Shown here: in pieces, positions 6,244 through 15,783 of the stretch
How the letters are laid out: every line of letters starts with the position of its first letter
Position numbering within the stretch: position 1 is the stretch's first letter
Assembly: GCA_022486585.1 (NCBI GenBank)
Contig: JAKVKI010000011.1
Coordinates: 1 to 57,691, forward strand
From: Megasphaera sp.
GTDB taxonomy: Bacteria; Bacillota; Negativicutes; Veillonellales; Megasphaeraceae
Reading direction: 5' to 3'
DNA length: 57,691 bases
Notes under the pieces: generated by a model
What the model was told of the DNA's origin: nothing
Database searches by the model: none
What the model saw: only the letters and a program-made list of their open reading frames with translations
Made by a program: the position numbers and the translations under genes

Positions 6244-9045
6244 TTATGAATTTTTAAGCACAGTAGCACAACGAGCACAAAGGGTCGGGTATTTCGGATC
6301 TGATCCGACTGTATCGCTGTGAATCCAGCAACGTTCGCATTTTTCTTCCTGGCTCGGTACGACAACGACCTTCATGTCAGGATGTTCTTCACCGGCTACC
6401 GCTTCTGGTGGTGCCGCTTTTTTCACGACATAGACTTCGCTGGCAATCAGCAATGTATCCAGCTGATATTCCCACTGGCTGAGGAAAGCAAAGTCATCAC
6501 CATCACAGTAAATCGTCACTGCCGCGTCGAGAGCATGGCCAATCAGATGAGCTTTACGAGCCCCTTCAAGGGCACGGGTCAAGTCGCCACGATAGCTGAG
6601 CAAGGTGTTCCAACGTGCTTCCAGATCCTTGTTAAGGTATTCCGTATGTGCTTCAGGCCAATCGGTGAGCAAGACACTTTCTTCTTTAGAAGCAGTCTTA
6701 GGCATATTCTGCCATACTTCTTCTGCTGTGAAGGACAGTACTGGCGAAACAATTTTGACCAGCGTGTCGAGGATCTGATACATAGCCGTCTGCGCACTGC
6801 GGCGGAACTTGGAGTTCGCTTTAGAAGCATACAGGCGATCTTTGAGGACATCGAGATAGAAGGAACTCAAATCGACAGTGCAGAAATTATGGACGGCATG
6901 GTACATATTGTGGAACTGGTAGTTTTCATAAGCAGCCGTTACTTCTTCATACACTTGTTCGAGGCGGAGCAACGCCCATTTATCCATTTCGCCCATATCT
7001 TTATAAGCTACGCTCATCGTTTCAGGGTCGAAATCATACAGATTGCCTAATAAATACCGGAAGGTATTACGAATCTTACGATACGCATCGGAAAGTTGTT
7101 TCAAAATCTTCGGTGACAGACGGATATCGCCCTGGTAATCGGCTGAAGAAACCCACAGACGCATGACGTCAGCACCATATTGGTCGATAACGTCCTGTGG
7201 TGCTACCGTATTACCAACGGATTTGGACATTTTACGGCCTTCACCGTCAACAGTAAAGCCATGCGTCAGTACAGACTTATACGGTGCATAGTCGTTAATA
7301 GCTACAGAGGTCAGCAAGGACGAGTTGAACCAGCCGCGATGCTGGTCAGACCCTTCCAGGTACATTTCGCAAGGATAGTCGGAGTCGGGATCGTTACAGA
7401 GGACACCCTGATGGGTACAACCGCTGTCGAACCACACATCCATAATATCGCTTTCTTTCGTGAATTCTGCAGCGCCGCAATGAGGGCACGTAAAGCCATT
7501 AGGAAGCAATTCTTTGGCATCATGCATCCACCAGGCATCGGAACCTTCTTTGGCAAAGATTTCCTGCAAGTGAGCAATGGTTTCATCATTGATGATCGGT
7601 TCGCCACATTTTTTGCAGTAGAAAATAGGAATAGGGACGCCCCACACGCGCTGACGAGAAATGCACCAGTCACCACGGTCGCGAATCATATTGTAAATAC
7701 GTTCATGGCCCCATGCAGGAATCCATTTTACGCGGTCGATCGCTTCCAAGGCTTTCTGACGATAACCGTCAACAGAGGAGAACCACTGTTCTGTTGCCCG
7801 ATAAATGATCGGTTTTTTACAACGCCAGCAATGCGGATACTGATGGCGGAAGGAGCTCTTAGCAAAAAGGGCATCTAAGGATGCTAATTTTTTGATGACC
7901 GGTACATTGGCATCAAAAACAAACATTCCTTCAAAATCAGGGATAACTTTGGTATATTTGCCATCAGGACCGACTGTACCCAGCGGTTTGAGACCCCAAG
8001 ATGCATATTTCTGGCAAACGTTGAAGTCATCTTCGCCATGGTCTGGTGCAGTGTGAACGAGGCCGGTACCTGTTTCCAAGGTAACGTGTTCGCCGAGGAT
8101 GACGGGAACCTTACGGTCTTCATAGAAAGGATGCTGGAAGATAAGTCCTTCCAGTTGTTTCCCTGTCATGACTTCCGGCAACACTTCATAGTCCGTCACT
8201 TTGCCGGCTTCCATCGTAGCTTCTACCAAATCTTTCGCCATGAGCAGATATTCTTCGCCGATTTTGACCCAGACGTATTCAAATTTTTCGTTAGCACAGA
8301 TAGCTTCATTACAAGGAATGGTCCATGGTGTGGTCGTCCAAATGAGAGCAAATGTCTTATCCGGATCAGCACCTTTTGGCATATGGCAATTCAGATCTAC
8401 TGCTTTGAATTTGACATACAAGGAGAAGGATTTATCATCTTTATATTCGATTTCTGCTTCTGCCAAGGCTGTTTCACAATTTGGGCACCAATATACTGTT
8501 TTAAGTCCTTTATAGATATAGCCTTTTTTCGCCATCTTGCCAAAGACACCGATTTGCGCTACTTCAATAGGCTTCTGCAAGGTCAAATACGGATGATCCC
8601 AATCACCCATGACACCAAAGCGAATGAAGTCTGCCTTCTGTTCTTCTACGCGAGCCAGCGCATAATCGCGGCATTTTCTGCGCAAGTCGAGCGGTGCCAT
8701 TTCATGACGGTTCAAGCCCGTATCTTTAATAACGGCATGTTCGATAGGCAAGCCATGCGTATCCCAGCCAGGAATGTATTTCGTATAATAGCCCTGCTGT
8801 GTCTTATATTTGAGAATGATATCTTTCAATACCTTGTTCAGGGCATGGCCGATATGGAGTTTGCCGTTGGCATAAGGAGGGCCGTCGTGCAGAATGAATT
8901 TAGGAGCGCCGTTCCGTTTCTGCAATCGTTTTTCATAAATGTTATTGTCCTGCCACCATTTGAGCATATCCGGTTCCCGTTGAGGCAAATTGCCGCGCAT
9001 AGGGAATTCCGTCTGAGGCAGATGTAATGTCTTACCGTAATCCAT
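6244..9045 (-). CDS. ileS: Isoleucyl-tRNA synthetase
   Basis: This is a full-length 933-aa class Ia synthetase that charges tRNA-Ile in the cytoplasm. The HIGH motif (64-67, in PPYANGKLHIGHALNK) and GEGRKMSKSVGNT (the KMSKS loop, about residue 600) are intact. The editing (CP1) domain lies between them, with WTTTPWTIP about residue 240. The C terminus has the zinc-finger cysteines (CERCW and CARC). Length and the C-terminal zinc domain match bacterial type IleS, which is usually mupirocin-sensitive. The ATG has GGAGG upstream. It is preceded by a tRNA-Ile-responsive T-box leader and a strong promoter. It is transcribed alone unless the symporter upstream reads through. Confidence 0.98.
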   Translation of the reverse strand: MDYGKTLHLPQTEFPMRGNLPQREPDMLKWWQDNNIYEKRLQKRNGAPKFILHDGPPYANGKLHIGHALNKVLKDIILKYKTQQGYYTKYIPGWDTHGLPIEHAVIKDTGLNRHEMAPLDLRRKCRDYALARVEEQKADFIRFGVMGDWDHPYLTLQKPIEVAQIGVFGKMAKKGYIYKGLKTVYWCPNCETALAEAEIEYKDDKSFSLYVKFKAVDLNCHMPKGADPDKTFALIWTTTPWTIPCNEAICANEKFEYVWVKIGEEYLLMAKDLVEATMEAGKVTDYEVLPEVMTGKQLEGLIFQHPFYEDRKVPVILGEHVTLETGTGLVHTAPDHGEDDFNVCQKYASWGLKPLGTVGPDGKYTKVIPDFEGMFVFDANVPVIKKLASLDALFAKSSFRHQYPHCWRCKKPIIYRATEQWFSSVDGYRQKALEAIDRVKWIPAWGHERIYNMIRDRGDWCISRQRVWGVPIPIFYCKKCGEPIINDETIAHLQEIFAKEGSDAWWMHDAKELLPNGFTCPHCGAAEFTKESDIMDVWFDSGCTHQGVLCNDPDSDYPCEMYLEGSDQHRGWFNSSLLTSVAINDYAPYKSVLTHGFTVDGEGRKMSKSVGNTVAPQDVIDQYGADVMRLWVSSADYQGDIRLSPKILKQLSDAYRKIRNTFRYLLGNLYDFDPETMSVAYKDMGEMDKWALLRLEQVYEEVTAAYENYQFHNMYHAVHNFCTVDLSSFYLDVLKDRLYASKANSKFRRSAQTAMYQILDTLVKIVSPVLSFTAEEVWQNMPKTASKEESVLLTDWPEAHTEYLNKDLEARWNTLLSYRGDLTRALEGARKAHLIGHALDAAVTIYCDGDDFAFLSQWEYQLDTLLIASEVYVVKKAAPPEAVAGEEHPDMKVVVVPSQEEKCERCWIHSDTVGSDPKYPTLCARCATVLKNS

Positions 9046-9064
9046 TGTGTTTCCTCCTTCAAAA

Positions 9065-9346
9065 GTAAAAAAAATAACGTCTCCGTCCCAAAAGGGACGA
9101 AGACGTAATCACCGTGGTACCACCCTATTGACTGCCGCAGCAGCCACTCGATGCAAATAACGATGCAACCCGCCAGCCGGTTCACGGCCAGAGCTCCCAA
9201 GTGATCCGCCTGCATACTGCCTTTCCCGGGCTCACACTATTCCCGGTTCGCTGCAAAGGTCATTGAAACAGGCCGTCTTGTTCATAGCTTTTTCATGTAC
9301 GATTTCTATATAATACTATAGTATGATTCTCTATATACTATTATAT
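9065..9346 (-). promoter_or_regulatory. T-box riboswitch of ileS (tRNA-Ile sensing)
   Basis: Read on the minus strand, the leader has the elements of a T-box in order: stem I with an apical GCGAACCGGGAATAGTGTGA-like segment, a specifier ATC (9205-9203) followed by ACTTGGGAGC, the conserved antiterminator core AGGGTGGTACCACGG (9126-9112), and a terminator with arms ACGTCTTCGTCCC and GGGACGGAGACGT followed by a T run (9106-9065). ATC is an isoleucine codon, which agrees with the downstream gene. Uncharged tRNA-Ile would favour the antiterminator and raise ileS expression. Confidence 0.93.
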
Positions 9347-9352
9347 AAAAAC

Positions 9353-9381
9353 ATTGTAAAGGGTGGCTTCCCATTTGTCAA
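9353..9381 (-). promoter_or_regulatory. ileS promoter
   Basis: On the minus strand: -35 TTGACA (9376-9381), 17-bp spacer, -10 TACAAT (9353-9358), placed just before the T-box. Confidence 0.8.
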
Positions 9382-9416
9382 GAGCGAACCTGCCCAACCA
9401 TGCGTCCGCCTTCTGC

Positions 9417-10823
9417 TTATTTCCAAAATTCAACTTCTGATTCGTCAAGGCCGATATGTTTAGCCAGGAATACAGGGTTCTTCCCTGCTGCTTTTTGTTT
9501 CTGATAATCTTTCATCGCCCGTATAGCTACGCCGCCAAGGATAAGGCATGCCGGAATATTGATGAGTGTCATAAGCCCCATCGTAATATCGGCAATATCC
9601 CAAGCTGCCGCCATAGACATACCGGCACCGAGGAAGATGACAAAGGCACAGAGAATGCGGAACCAGAAATTAAAGGTCTTGCTCGGCTCTTTGCGATGAA
9701 TAAAATTGAGGCAGCCATGAACATAGTAGAGGTTGCCTATTAACGTAGAAAAGGCAAAGAGGATCATACAAACCGTAATGAGCAACGGACCAAAACTGCC
9801 ATATACGGAAGTAGCAGCGCTCTGTACATATACGGCCCCGGCTGCTTCTTTAGTAATGGGCACACCGGAAAAAAGTCCCATAAAAGCGGTCGCACTGCAG
9901 ACGAGCAGCGTATCGATGAACACGGACAACATTTGTACCAAGCCCTGTTTGACAGGATGGCTGACATCTGCCGTAGCTGCCGCATTCGGTGCAGAACCGA
10001 CACCAGCTTCATTGGAATACAGACCGCGTTTAATACCATAGACCATGCAGGACCCGGACACGCCGCCTAAGATGGATTGGAAATCAAAAGCATCAGCAAA
10101 GATAAGCGCAAAGACCCGGGGCAATTGCTCTATATGGAAGATAATGATGACTAACGCGCCCAGAATATAGACCATCCCCATGAGCGGTACCATAACAGCC
10201 GCTACTTTGACGATACGATGACCGCCGCCCATAATGCAATAGCCGACGAGAACGGCCAGTATAGCACCGATGATCCACGGTGTCGTAGTTTTGTCATAAA
10301 AGGGATACACGGCAAAGGTAGACTGCAGATTAAACGAGCACAGCAGGTTGAAGCCGCCAGCATAGGTCAGGATGAGAAAAACAGCGAAGATGACGCCAAG
10401 CGTACGATTATGCATAGCTGTTTCAATATAATAGGCCGGACCACCGTAACTGCCGCCCTTGCTGTCACGGCGTTTGTAGATCTGGGCCAGCGTGCTTTCA
10501 ATAAAAGCACTGGCACCGCCAATAAGAGCCAACAGCCACATCCAAAACACCGATCCAGGGCCGCCAAGACAGATGGCCGTAGAAACACCGATGATATTGC
10601 CCGTACCGACACGGGAAGCCGTTGATACCATTAAGGCCTGGAATGATGAAATCGCCCCTTCTGTCTTAGGCTTTTCCGTTACGACACGAATACTTTCGCC
10701 AAACATACGAAGCTGAATGAACCGGGTCTTCCACGTGAAGATAAGACCGGCAACGATCAAGACGATGATGAGGATAGGATAATACATGATACCGTCTAAA
10801 TAATCGAGTATCGACATGACCAT
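9417..10823 (-). CDS. AgcS-type sodium:amino acid (alanine/glycine) symporter
   Basis: This 468-aa membrane protein with about 11 hydrophobic segments matches the alanine/glycine:cation symporter family (AlsT/DagA). The conserved segment MVSTASRVGTGNIIGVSTAI (about 65-84) and GIKRGLYSNEAGVGSAPNA (about 262-280) are family hallmarks. It imports alanine, glycine or a related amino acid with Na+; the exact substrate cannot be read from sequence. The first ATG is used because AGGAAG lies 10 bp upstream. It is one gene before ileS on the same strand with no visible terminator between, but ileS has its own promoter. Confidence 0.9.
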   Translation of the reverse strand: MVMSILDYLDGIMYYPILIIVLIVAGLIFTWKTRFIQLRMFGESIRVVTEKPKTEGAISSFQALMVSTASRVGTGNIIGVSTAICLGGPGSVFWMWLLALIGGASAFIESTLAQIYKRRDSKGGSYGGPAYYIETAMHNRTLGVIFAVFLILTYAGGFNLLCSFNLQSTFAVYPFYDKTTTPWIIGAILAVLVGYCIMGGGHRIVKVAAVMVPLMGMVYILGALVIIIFHIEQLPRVFALIFADAFDFQSILGGVSGSCMVYGIKRGLYSNEAGVGSAPNAAATADVSHPVKQGLVQMLSVFIDTLLVCSATAFMGLFSGVPITKEAAGAVYVQSAATSVYGSFGPLLITVCMILFAFSTLIGNLYYVHGCLNFIHRKEPSKTFNFWFRILCAFVIFLGAGMSMAAAWDIADITMGLMTLINIPACLILGGVAIRAMKDYQKQKAAGKNPVFLAKHIGLDESEVEFWK

Positions 10824-10882
10824 TGGATAGACACTTCCTTTCTTTGATTACTACCATAAAATATTTATAAACTATAGTAGAA

Positions 10883-10911
10883 ATGATACTTGTTTTTCTA
10901 CTTCTTGTCAA
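10883..10911 (-). promoter_or_regulatory. Promoter of the AgcS symporter gene
   Basis: On the minus strand: -35 TTGACA (10906-10911), 17-bp spacer, -10 TATCAT (10883-10888). Confidence 0.75.
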
Positions 10912-10947
10912 TAAATATGCGTTATATTATCCGCATTAATTCACCTG

Positions 10948-10989
10948 AAAAAAAGCAGGCTATGTCCTGTGGTCAGGTAGCCTGCTTTA
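10948..10989 (-). terminator. Terminator of galM
   Basis: On the minus strand the arms AAAGCAGGCTA and TAGCCTGCTTT are followed by a run of seven T; it lies about 140 bp past the galM stop. Confidence 0.8.
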
Positions 10990-11128
10990 GAAAATATCTA
11001 TTTTGTATGGTTTTTTCTCTTTAGAACAGCAGCTTCCTTGTCTTATTGCAGTCTTTTCATCATATTCCGCTGCATATTCTATTCATCCCGTTTTCACTAT
11101 ATGGATGACCTTACTTGCAATGCATCAC

Positions 11129-12217
11129 TTACTCTTCTGTCGTACCGAATTGGTAGACTGTTTCAGCCTTCCAAATATCCCCTTTGCGCAGTATGGGCTG
11201 ATCAAAAGACGGGTGTGCCATGGCATTTGGAAAATACTGTGCTTCCAGACAAAACCCTTGCCGCCGTAAGAAAGGTACGCCGTCCTTGCCTAAGGGCTTG
11301 CCGTCGAGGTAATTTCCTGTATAGAATTGGACGCCAGGCTGGCTGGTATAGGCAGTCAGCGTAATACCGGTCGTATCGCCAACAGCTTGTGCCATCTTGC
11401 TCAGTCCTTTTCCTGTCCAATCGGCTACAGGCGGATTGCAGGGTGCCCAGCGGATGACCCAGTTGTGATCATATCCATGGCCCCAGTTAAGCTGATCAAA
11501 ATCATCATCAATATGAGCACCTATTGGTGTCGGTTGTCGCAGATCCATAGGCGTACCGTCAACGGGGATGATTTTTCCATCCGGCAGGGATTCGGCATCG
11601 CTTTCTGTATAGGCATCTGCAAAGAGCTGTATCGTATGATTCAGAATAGTACCACTGTCATAGCCGTTGAGGTTAAAATACGTATGATTCGTCAAATTGC
11701 ACACCGTGTCAGCATCGCACACAGCCTGATATCGAATGGTAACTGCATTGGACTCGGTCACGTCATACCAAACAGTCACTTCCATCGTACCTGGATAACC
11801 GCCTTCCCCGTCAGGACTGGTATAGGTCAATTTCAGTCCGTCTTTTGTGATTTCACCTTGCCATAATTTCTTATGAAATCCAGTCCACGTACCGCCATGG
11901 AGATGATTAGCTCCATCGTTGCATTCCAGCTGATAGTCTTTGCCATTCAATGAAAATCGGCCTTTAGCAATACGGTTACCGCAGCGGCCAATAAGGGCGC
12001 CAATGAATTTATCTTCTTTTTCATACGTACCAGCATCACCGTATCCCAGGACCACATCGACAAAAGCGCCATTTTTCGCCTTTGTTTTCAATGATTGGAC
12101 AGCCCCGCCATACGTGCAAACAGACAAGGTCGTTCCACGACTATTGCGGATATGATACAGTGCTACAGCTCGGCCATCGTGGGTAGTCCCAAAATCTTGT
12201 TTCATAATTGTGCTCAT
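11129..12217 (-). CDS. galM: Aldose 1-epimerase (mutarotase)
   Basis: This 362-aa cytoplasmic enzyme interconverts alpha and beta anomers of hexoses or pentoses. GalM family segments are clear: GALIGRCGNRIAKGRF (substrate loop), NDGANHLHGG, NHTYFNLNG with the catalytic His, FYTGNYLDG, and FCLEAQYFPNA with the catalytic Glu. The start is set at 12217 because AAAGG sits 9-10 bp upstream; another ATG 9 bp earlier would lie directly against that site. It is divergent from the LacI-type regulator and next to the araBDA genes, so a role in presenting the right arabinose anomer is likely (inference). Confidence 0.93.
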   Translation of the reverse strand: MSTIMKQDFGTTHDGRAVALYHIRNSRGTTLSVCTYGGAVQSLKTKAKNGAFVDVVLGYGDAGTYEKEDKFIGALIGRCGNRIAKGRFSLNGKDYQLECNDGANHLHGGTWTGFHKKLWQGEITKDGLKLTYTSPDGEGGYPGTMEVTVWYDVTESNAVTIRYQAVCDADTVCNLTNHTYFNLNGYDSGTILNHTIQLFADAYTESDAESLPDGKIIPVDGTPMDLRQPTPIGAHIDDDFDQLNWGHGYDHNWVIRWAPCNPPVADWTGKGLSKMAQAVGDTTGITLTAYTSQPGVQFYTGNYLDGKPLGKDGVPFLRRQGFCLEAQYFPNAMAHPSFDQPILRKGDIWKAETVYQFGTTEE

Positions 12218-12297
12218 GCAAATCATCCTTTCTGAATCGAATTTACTTCATAAGTATAGCATATAATCACATTATTTATTTATATCAATTTACCATA

Positions 12298-12313
12298 ATG
12301 TGCTTAAGCACAT
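12298..12313. promoter_or_regulatory. Operator-like palindrome, galM/regulator region
   Basis: ATGTGCTTAAGCACAT is a perfect 16-bp palindrome between the divergent galM and LacI-type genes, upstream of an extended -10 promoter for galM (TGCTATACT on the minus strand). Its core resembles three other sites at 12401-12414, 18888-18901 and 18950-18963 (pattern TGT, then 8 variable bases, then ACA or ACG). It is a probable binding site of the LacI-type regulator. Confidence 0.55.
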
Positions 12314-12399
12314 GCCAATATAGCATATACATTCCCTACGTAATCTGTCAGTCCTTCTGCTCTCGTACTATAAAAAGATATAGCTATGTTTTTTCATAG

Positions 12400-12428
12400 T
12401 TGTTAACGTACACAGTCTGTAGTAAAAT
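12400..12428 (+). promoter_or_regulatory. Promoter of the LacI-type regulator, overlapping an operator-like site
   Basis: -35 TTGTTA (12400-12405), 17-bp spacer, -10 TAAAAT (12423-12428). The sequence TGTTAACGTACACA (12401-12414) covers the -35 and matches 11 of 14 positions of the site at 18950-18963. This arrangement suggests autorepression. Confidence 0.55.
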
Positions 12429-12470
12429 ATGTATTATACAGGAAATTATTTATTAGGAGATAATAATACC

Positions 12471-13490
12471 ATGGTTACGATCAAACAAATTGCAGACTTA
12501 TGTGGTGTTTCCCGCGGCACTGTCGACCGGGTATTGAATAAACGCGGTAATGTCAAAGCGGAAAAACGCGAACTCATTCTGCAAATGGCAAAAAAATTGA
12601 ATTACAAGCCCAACCCGGCAGGCAAGGCCTTAGCAGCGAGAAAGGTCAATCCAGTCACTGCTATCATATTGCCGTCGACGGGAATCGCTTTTTTCGATGA
12701 TGTCATCGACGCCATGGAAAAGGCCGCCAAAAAATACGAAGATTATGGTATGCGTACGCAATGGCATATCCTGCAAGGCTATAACGTTGAGGAACAATGC
12801 CGTATTTTGGATGAACTCAAATCGCAGGTCAACGCCGTCATCATTAATCCCATCAATGACAGCCGGCTGGCAGCCAAATTAAACGAACTCATTGCAGCCG
12901 GCATCTTCGTCGTCGCTATTAACAATGACCTCGAACAGGCCGGGACCCATTACTATGTCGGCAGTGATTACGTCAATGGCGGCCGTACGATGGGCGCCTT
13001 GTTGAAAATGATTGGCCCCGAGCAGGCTCATATCGGTGTCATTCTCGGTTCCCTGAAAATGCTGGGCCACCGGCAGCGCCTGCAAGGATTAAAAACAGCC
13101 ATTGCTGCTACTCCGGCCTACACCATTACAGAGATCATCGAAGATAATGATGATAACATCGCTGCTTTTTCCCATACGCGGGACATGCTCACCGCTCACG
13201 AAGATATTAATGTGCTTATCAATTTGTCGTCTGGCGGTTCCTACGGATCCTGCCGTGCTGCCTTATCGATGGCGCCACGGAAATTCCTTATTCTCGTCTT
13301 CGATACCATCCCTACGACGAAAGACCTGATGGAAAAAAATGTCGTCCAAGCCGCTATTTACCAGCATCCTCGCCAGCAAGGGCAAAAAGCGATGCAGCTT
13401 GTATTCGATTATTTAGTAAACGGCATCTTGCCGGACAAAGAAAAATATATCATGAATAATGAAATCCGTATTTTAGAAAACGTTCAGTAA
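12471..13490 (+). CDS. LacI-family transcriptional regulator, probable arabinose regulator
   Basis: This is a 339-aa regulator. Residues 1-50 form the LacI helix-turn-helix and hinge (IKQIADLCGVSRGTVDRVLN, then NYKPNPAGKAL). The rest is a periplasmic-binding-protein-like sugar domain of the type related to ribose or xylose binders (INPINDSRLAAKLNELI, YVGSDYVNGGRTMGALL). The start at 12471 has AGGAGA 10 bp upstream; an upstream in-frame ATG lacks one. It is divergent from galM and convergent with araA. Firmicute AraR proteins usually have a GntR-type DNA-binding head, so a full LacI architecture here is different. Arabinose as inducer is inferred from the neighbours. Confidence 0.88.
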   Translation: MVTIKQIADLCGVSRGTVDRVLNKRGNVKAEKRELILQMAKKLNYKPNPAGKALAARKVNPVTAIILPSTGIAFFDDVIDAMEKAAKKYEDYGMRTQWHILQGYNVEEQCRILDELKSQVNAVIINPINDSRLAAKLNELIAAGIFVVAINNDLEQAGTHYYVGSDYVNGGRTMGALLKMIGPEQAHIGVILGSLKMLGHRQRLQGLKTAIAATPAYTITEIIEDNDDNIAAFSHTRDMLTAHEDINVLINLSSGGSYGSCRAALSMAPRKFLILVFDTIPTTKDLMEKNVVQAAIYQHPRQQGQKAMQLVFDYLVNGILPDKEKYIMNNEIRILENVQ

Positions 13491-13521
13491 AAGGGAGACA
13501 CCGCCATGGTGCCTCCCTTTT
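13489..13521. terminator. Bidirectional terminator
   Basis: Arms AAAAGGGAGACACC and GGTGCCTCCCTTTT around GCCAT; it separates the convergent regulator gene and araA. Confidence 0.85.
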
Positions 13522-13562
13522 CTAATCCTGCCTCATATAGCGGGCAAGCGATTGTATGAAAA

Positions 13563-14987
13563 TCAGCAGATTTCTACAAGTTCCATCCCCAGCATAACTG
13601 CCAGATCATGGATCTGTTCTTCTGTCAAACGGAAACTCAACACTGTATGATGGCCACCGCCAGCCTGGATCCATTGTGTTGCCCCTTCTTTGAGCCCCAC
13701 CTTCGGTGTCCACAGCTGTTTAGCAACAGGCAGATTCGGTGTTTCTGCTTCTGGTTTACGGCAGGTCACAGGATAGCTGATCAGACGGAAGCCCTGGCGG
13801 AAATCAGAAACGGTAACGTCGACAGCATCGCCTTCGGAACCGGTAAAGACAAGGCGGGCCGGATCTTCTTTATCACCAATATCAAGAGGATGTACTTCAA
13901 CACGTGGTTTGTCACTAGCAATAGATGGATCCACTTCAAGCATATGTGCTCCCAAAATAGCTTCGTGGCCTTTACGTAAATCCAGTGTATAGTCTTCCAT
14001 AAACACAGTGCGGTCATTATGAGCCATGATCTTCAACAGCCGTCCCAGTGCGGCAGTTTTCCAATCTCCTTCAGCACCAAAACCATAGCCATCTCTCATG
14101 AGCAGCTGTGATGCCAGACCAGGCAGCTGGTCCAAGCCCCACAAGTCTTCAAAGTTAGTGCAAAAAGCAGTGTAACCGCCTTTATCCAGGAATCGCTTAA
14201 TACCAATATATTCTTTAAGCTGATAGCGAACGGAATGTTCAAATTTTTCCGGTGTATTATCGCCAGGTGTAAGGGTATATTCCTGTTGGAGTTTTGCATA
14301 TTCCGCATCAATAGCTGCTTCTTCAACGGCATTGATCGTAGCGACTAAATCACCGACAGCATAGTAATCGACAGTCCAGCCCATGCGAATCTGTGCTTCT
14401 ACTTTATCCCCTTCGGTTACGGCAACGTTACGCATAGTATCGCCGAAACGGCAAACTTTAATGCGGAAGCTTTCGTTATAAGCAACGGCAACATCCTGCC
14501 ATTGTGCGATTTCCTGCTGCACGTCTGCATCGCCCCAGTAGCCGTATACGATTTTATTTTTAATATTGAGACGGGCGTTGAGATAGCCGTATTCCCGATC
14601 GCCATGGGCACTCTGATTCAGGTTCATGTAATCAAAATCAATCGTGTCATACGGGATCGTATTGAGATACTGTGTCGCTAAATGGAGCAGCGGCTTCTGC
14701 AACAACATCGTACCGCGGATCCAGTTCTTAGCCGGTGAGAATGTGTGCATCCATGTAATGACGCCGGCAACATGATCATTATAATTGACATCCTTCATAA
14801 ACTGGGTAATGCTGTCTGCTGTCGTCATGACGCCTTTCAAGACGACTTTATACGGCAAGGAGCCACTGGCATTCAAACGATCGACAATATCTTCGGCATC
14901 ACGAGCAACGTTGCGAAGCTGTTCTTCCCCATAGAGATGCTGACTGCCGGCAACAAACCAAAATTCATATTCTTTGACTGGTAACAT
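13563..14987 (-). CDS. araA: L-arabinose isomerase
   Basis: This 474-aa enzyme converts L-arabinose to L-ribulose in the cytoplasm with a divalent metal such as Mn2+. It starts with the family opening [14 protein letters not shown]. Metal and substrate segments are intact: [16 protein letters not shown] (Glu), FMEDYTLDL (Glu), [14 protein letters not shown] (His), and the C-terminal [10 protein letters not shown] (His). Length matches the 474-aa lactobacillar enzymes. The ATG has AGGGAGGA upstream. It is the last gene of the arabinose operon, 70 bp after araD, with a short hairpin in the gap. Confidence 0.97.
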   Translation of the reverse strand: MLPVKEYEFWFVAGSQHLYGEEQLRNVARDAEDIVDRLNASGSLPYKVVLKGVMTTADSITQFMKDVNYNDHVAGVITWMHTFSPAKNWIRGTMLLQKPLLHLATQYLNTIPYDTIDFDYMNLNQSAHGDREYGYLNARLNIKNKIVYGYWGDADVQQEIAQWQDVAVAYNESFRIKVCRFGDTMRNVAVTEGDKVEAQIRMGWTVDYYAVGDLVATINAVEEAAIDAEYAKLQQEYTLTPGDNTPEKFEHSVRYQLKEYIGIKRFLDKGGYTAFCTNFEDLWGLDQLPGLASQLLMRDGYGFGAEGDWKTAALGRLLKIMAHNDRTVFMEDYTLDLRKGHEAILGAHMLEVDPSIASDKPRVEVHPLDIGDKEDPARLVFTGSEGDAVDVTVSDFRQGFRLISYPVTCRKPEAETPNLPVAKQLWTPKVGLKEGATQWIQAGGGHHTVLSFRLTEEQIHDLAVMLGMELVEIC

Positions 14988-15026
14988 GGAAATTCCTCCC
15001 TAAATAAATGTACACTTTTATTATTT

Positions 15027-15045
15027 CAGTATGTGCAGCATACTG
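15027..15045. repeat. Short inverted repeat between araD and araA
   Basis: Arms CAGTATG and CATACTG flank a 5-nt loop. It lies in the 70-bp araD-araA gap and has no T run, so it may be an mRNA processing or stability hairpin rather than a terminator. Confidence 0.4.
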
Positions 15046-15057
15046 ATACTGTTCTTG

Positions 15058-15753
15058 TTATTTCTGTCCGTAATACGCGTTGGCACCGTGTTTGCGATAA
15101 TAATGTTTATCCAGCAAATACTGAGGTACACGGATATCAGCCCGCGTAAGTTGCAGGGCATGATAATTCATTTCTGCTACGACTTCCAGTATTTTTGCAT
15201 TTTCTACTGCTTTGGCAGCTGTCGGTCCCCATGAGAAAGGACCATGTTGTTTTACCAGGACTGACGGTACAGCATCCGCATCGATTCCTCGTTCAGCAAA
15301 CGTGCGGACAATGACCTTGCCTGTATTTTCTTCGTAGGCTTCTTCAATCTCCTGCTGTGTCAACGCATCAGTGACTGGTACATCACCATAAAACGTATCG
15401 GCATGTGTCGTCCCCATGGCTTCAATATCGACGCCTGCCTGAGCAAACGAGACGGCCCACGGCGAATGTGCGTGAACGATGCCACCGATATTAGGAAAGG
15501 CGTTATACAAAACCATATGGGTCATCGTATCACTGGAAGGATTCAATTTTCCTTCGACGGTTTTGCCCTGCAAATCGACGACAACCATGTCCTGCGGTGT
15601 CAAATCTTCGTATGGCACGCCAGAAGGCTTGATGACAAAGAGTCCCTTTTCCCGATCGATACCGGATACATTACCCCACGTAAATGTAACCAGATCCAAT
15701 TTAGGCAAGAGCATGTTCGCTTCATATACTTGTTGTTTCAATTTTTCCAACAT
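15058..15753 (-). CDS. araD: L-ribulose-5-phosphate 4-epimerase
   Basis: This 231-aa class II aldolase-fold enzyme converts L-ribulose 5-phosphate to D-xylulose 5-phosphate, which enters the pentose phosphate or phosphoketolase route. The zinc ligands are in IVHAHSPWA (two His) and LVKQHGPFSWG (third His). The phosphate loop TWGNVSGIDRE is about residues 25-35 and KPSGVPYEDL follows. Length equals the typical 231 aa. It lies 30 bp after araB in the same operon. A sugar-acid 4-epimerase of the UlaF/SgbE group is a homologous alternative, but araA and araB neighbours settle it. Confidence 0.96.
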   Translation of the reverse strand: MLEKLKQQVYEANMLLPKLDLVTFTWGNVSGIDREKGLFVIKPSGVPYEDLTPQDMVVVDLQGKTVEGKLNPSSDTMTHMVLYNAFPNIGGIVHAHSPWAVSFAQAGVDIEAMGTTHADTFYGDVPVTDALTQQEIEEAYEENTGKVIVRTFAERGIDADAVPSVLVKQHGPFSWGPTAAKAVENAKILEVVAEMNYHALQLTRADIRVPQYLLDKHYYRKHGANAYYGQK

Positions 15754-15783
15754 ATCCTATCGAATCCTTTCCTTATACACAGA

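Noticed and set aside
6319-9027. Long open frames on the plus strand opposite ileS
   Set aside because: They are antisense to an intact synthetase, have no ribosome sites, and their products resemble no protein family; they arise from codon bias.
11003-11364. Plus-strand open frames overlapping the end of galM
   Set aside because: They lack ribosome sites and are antisense to the conserved galM C terminus.
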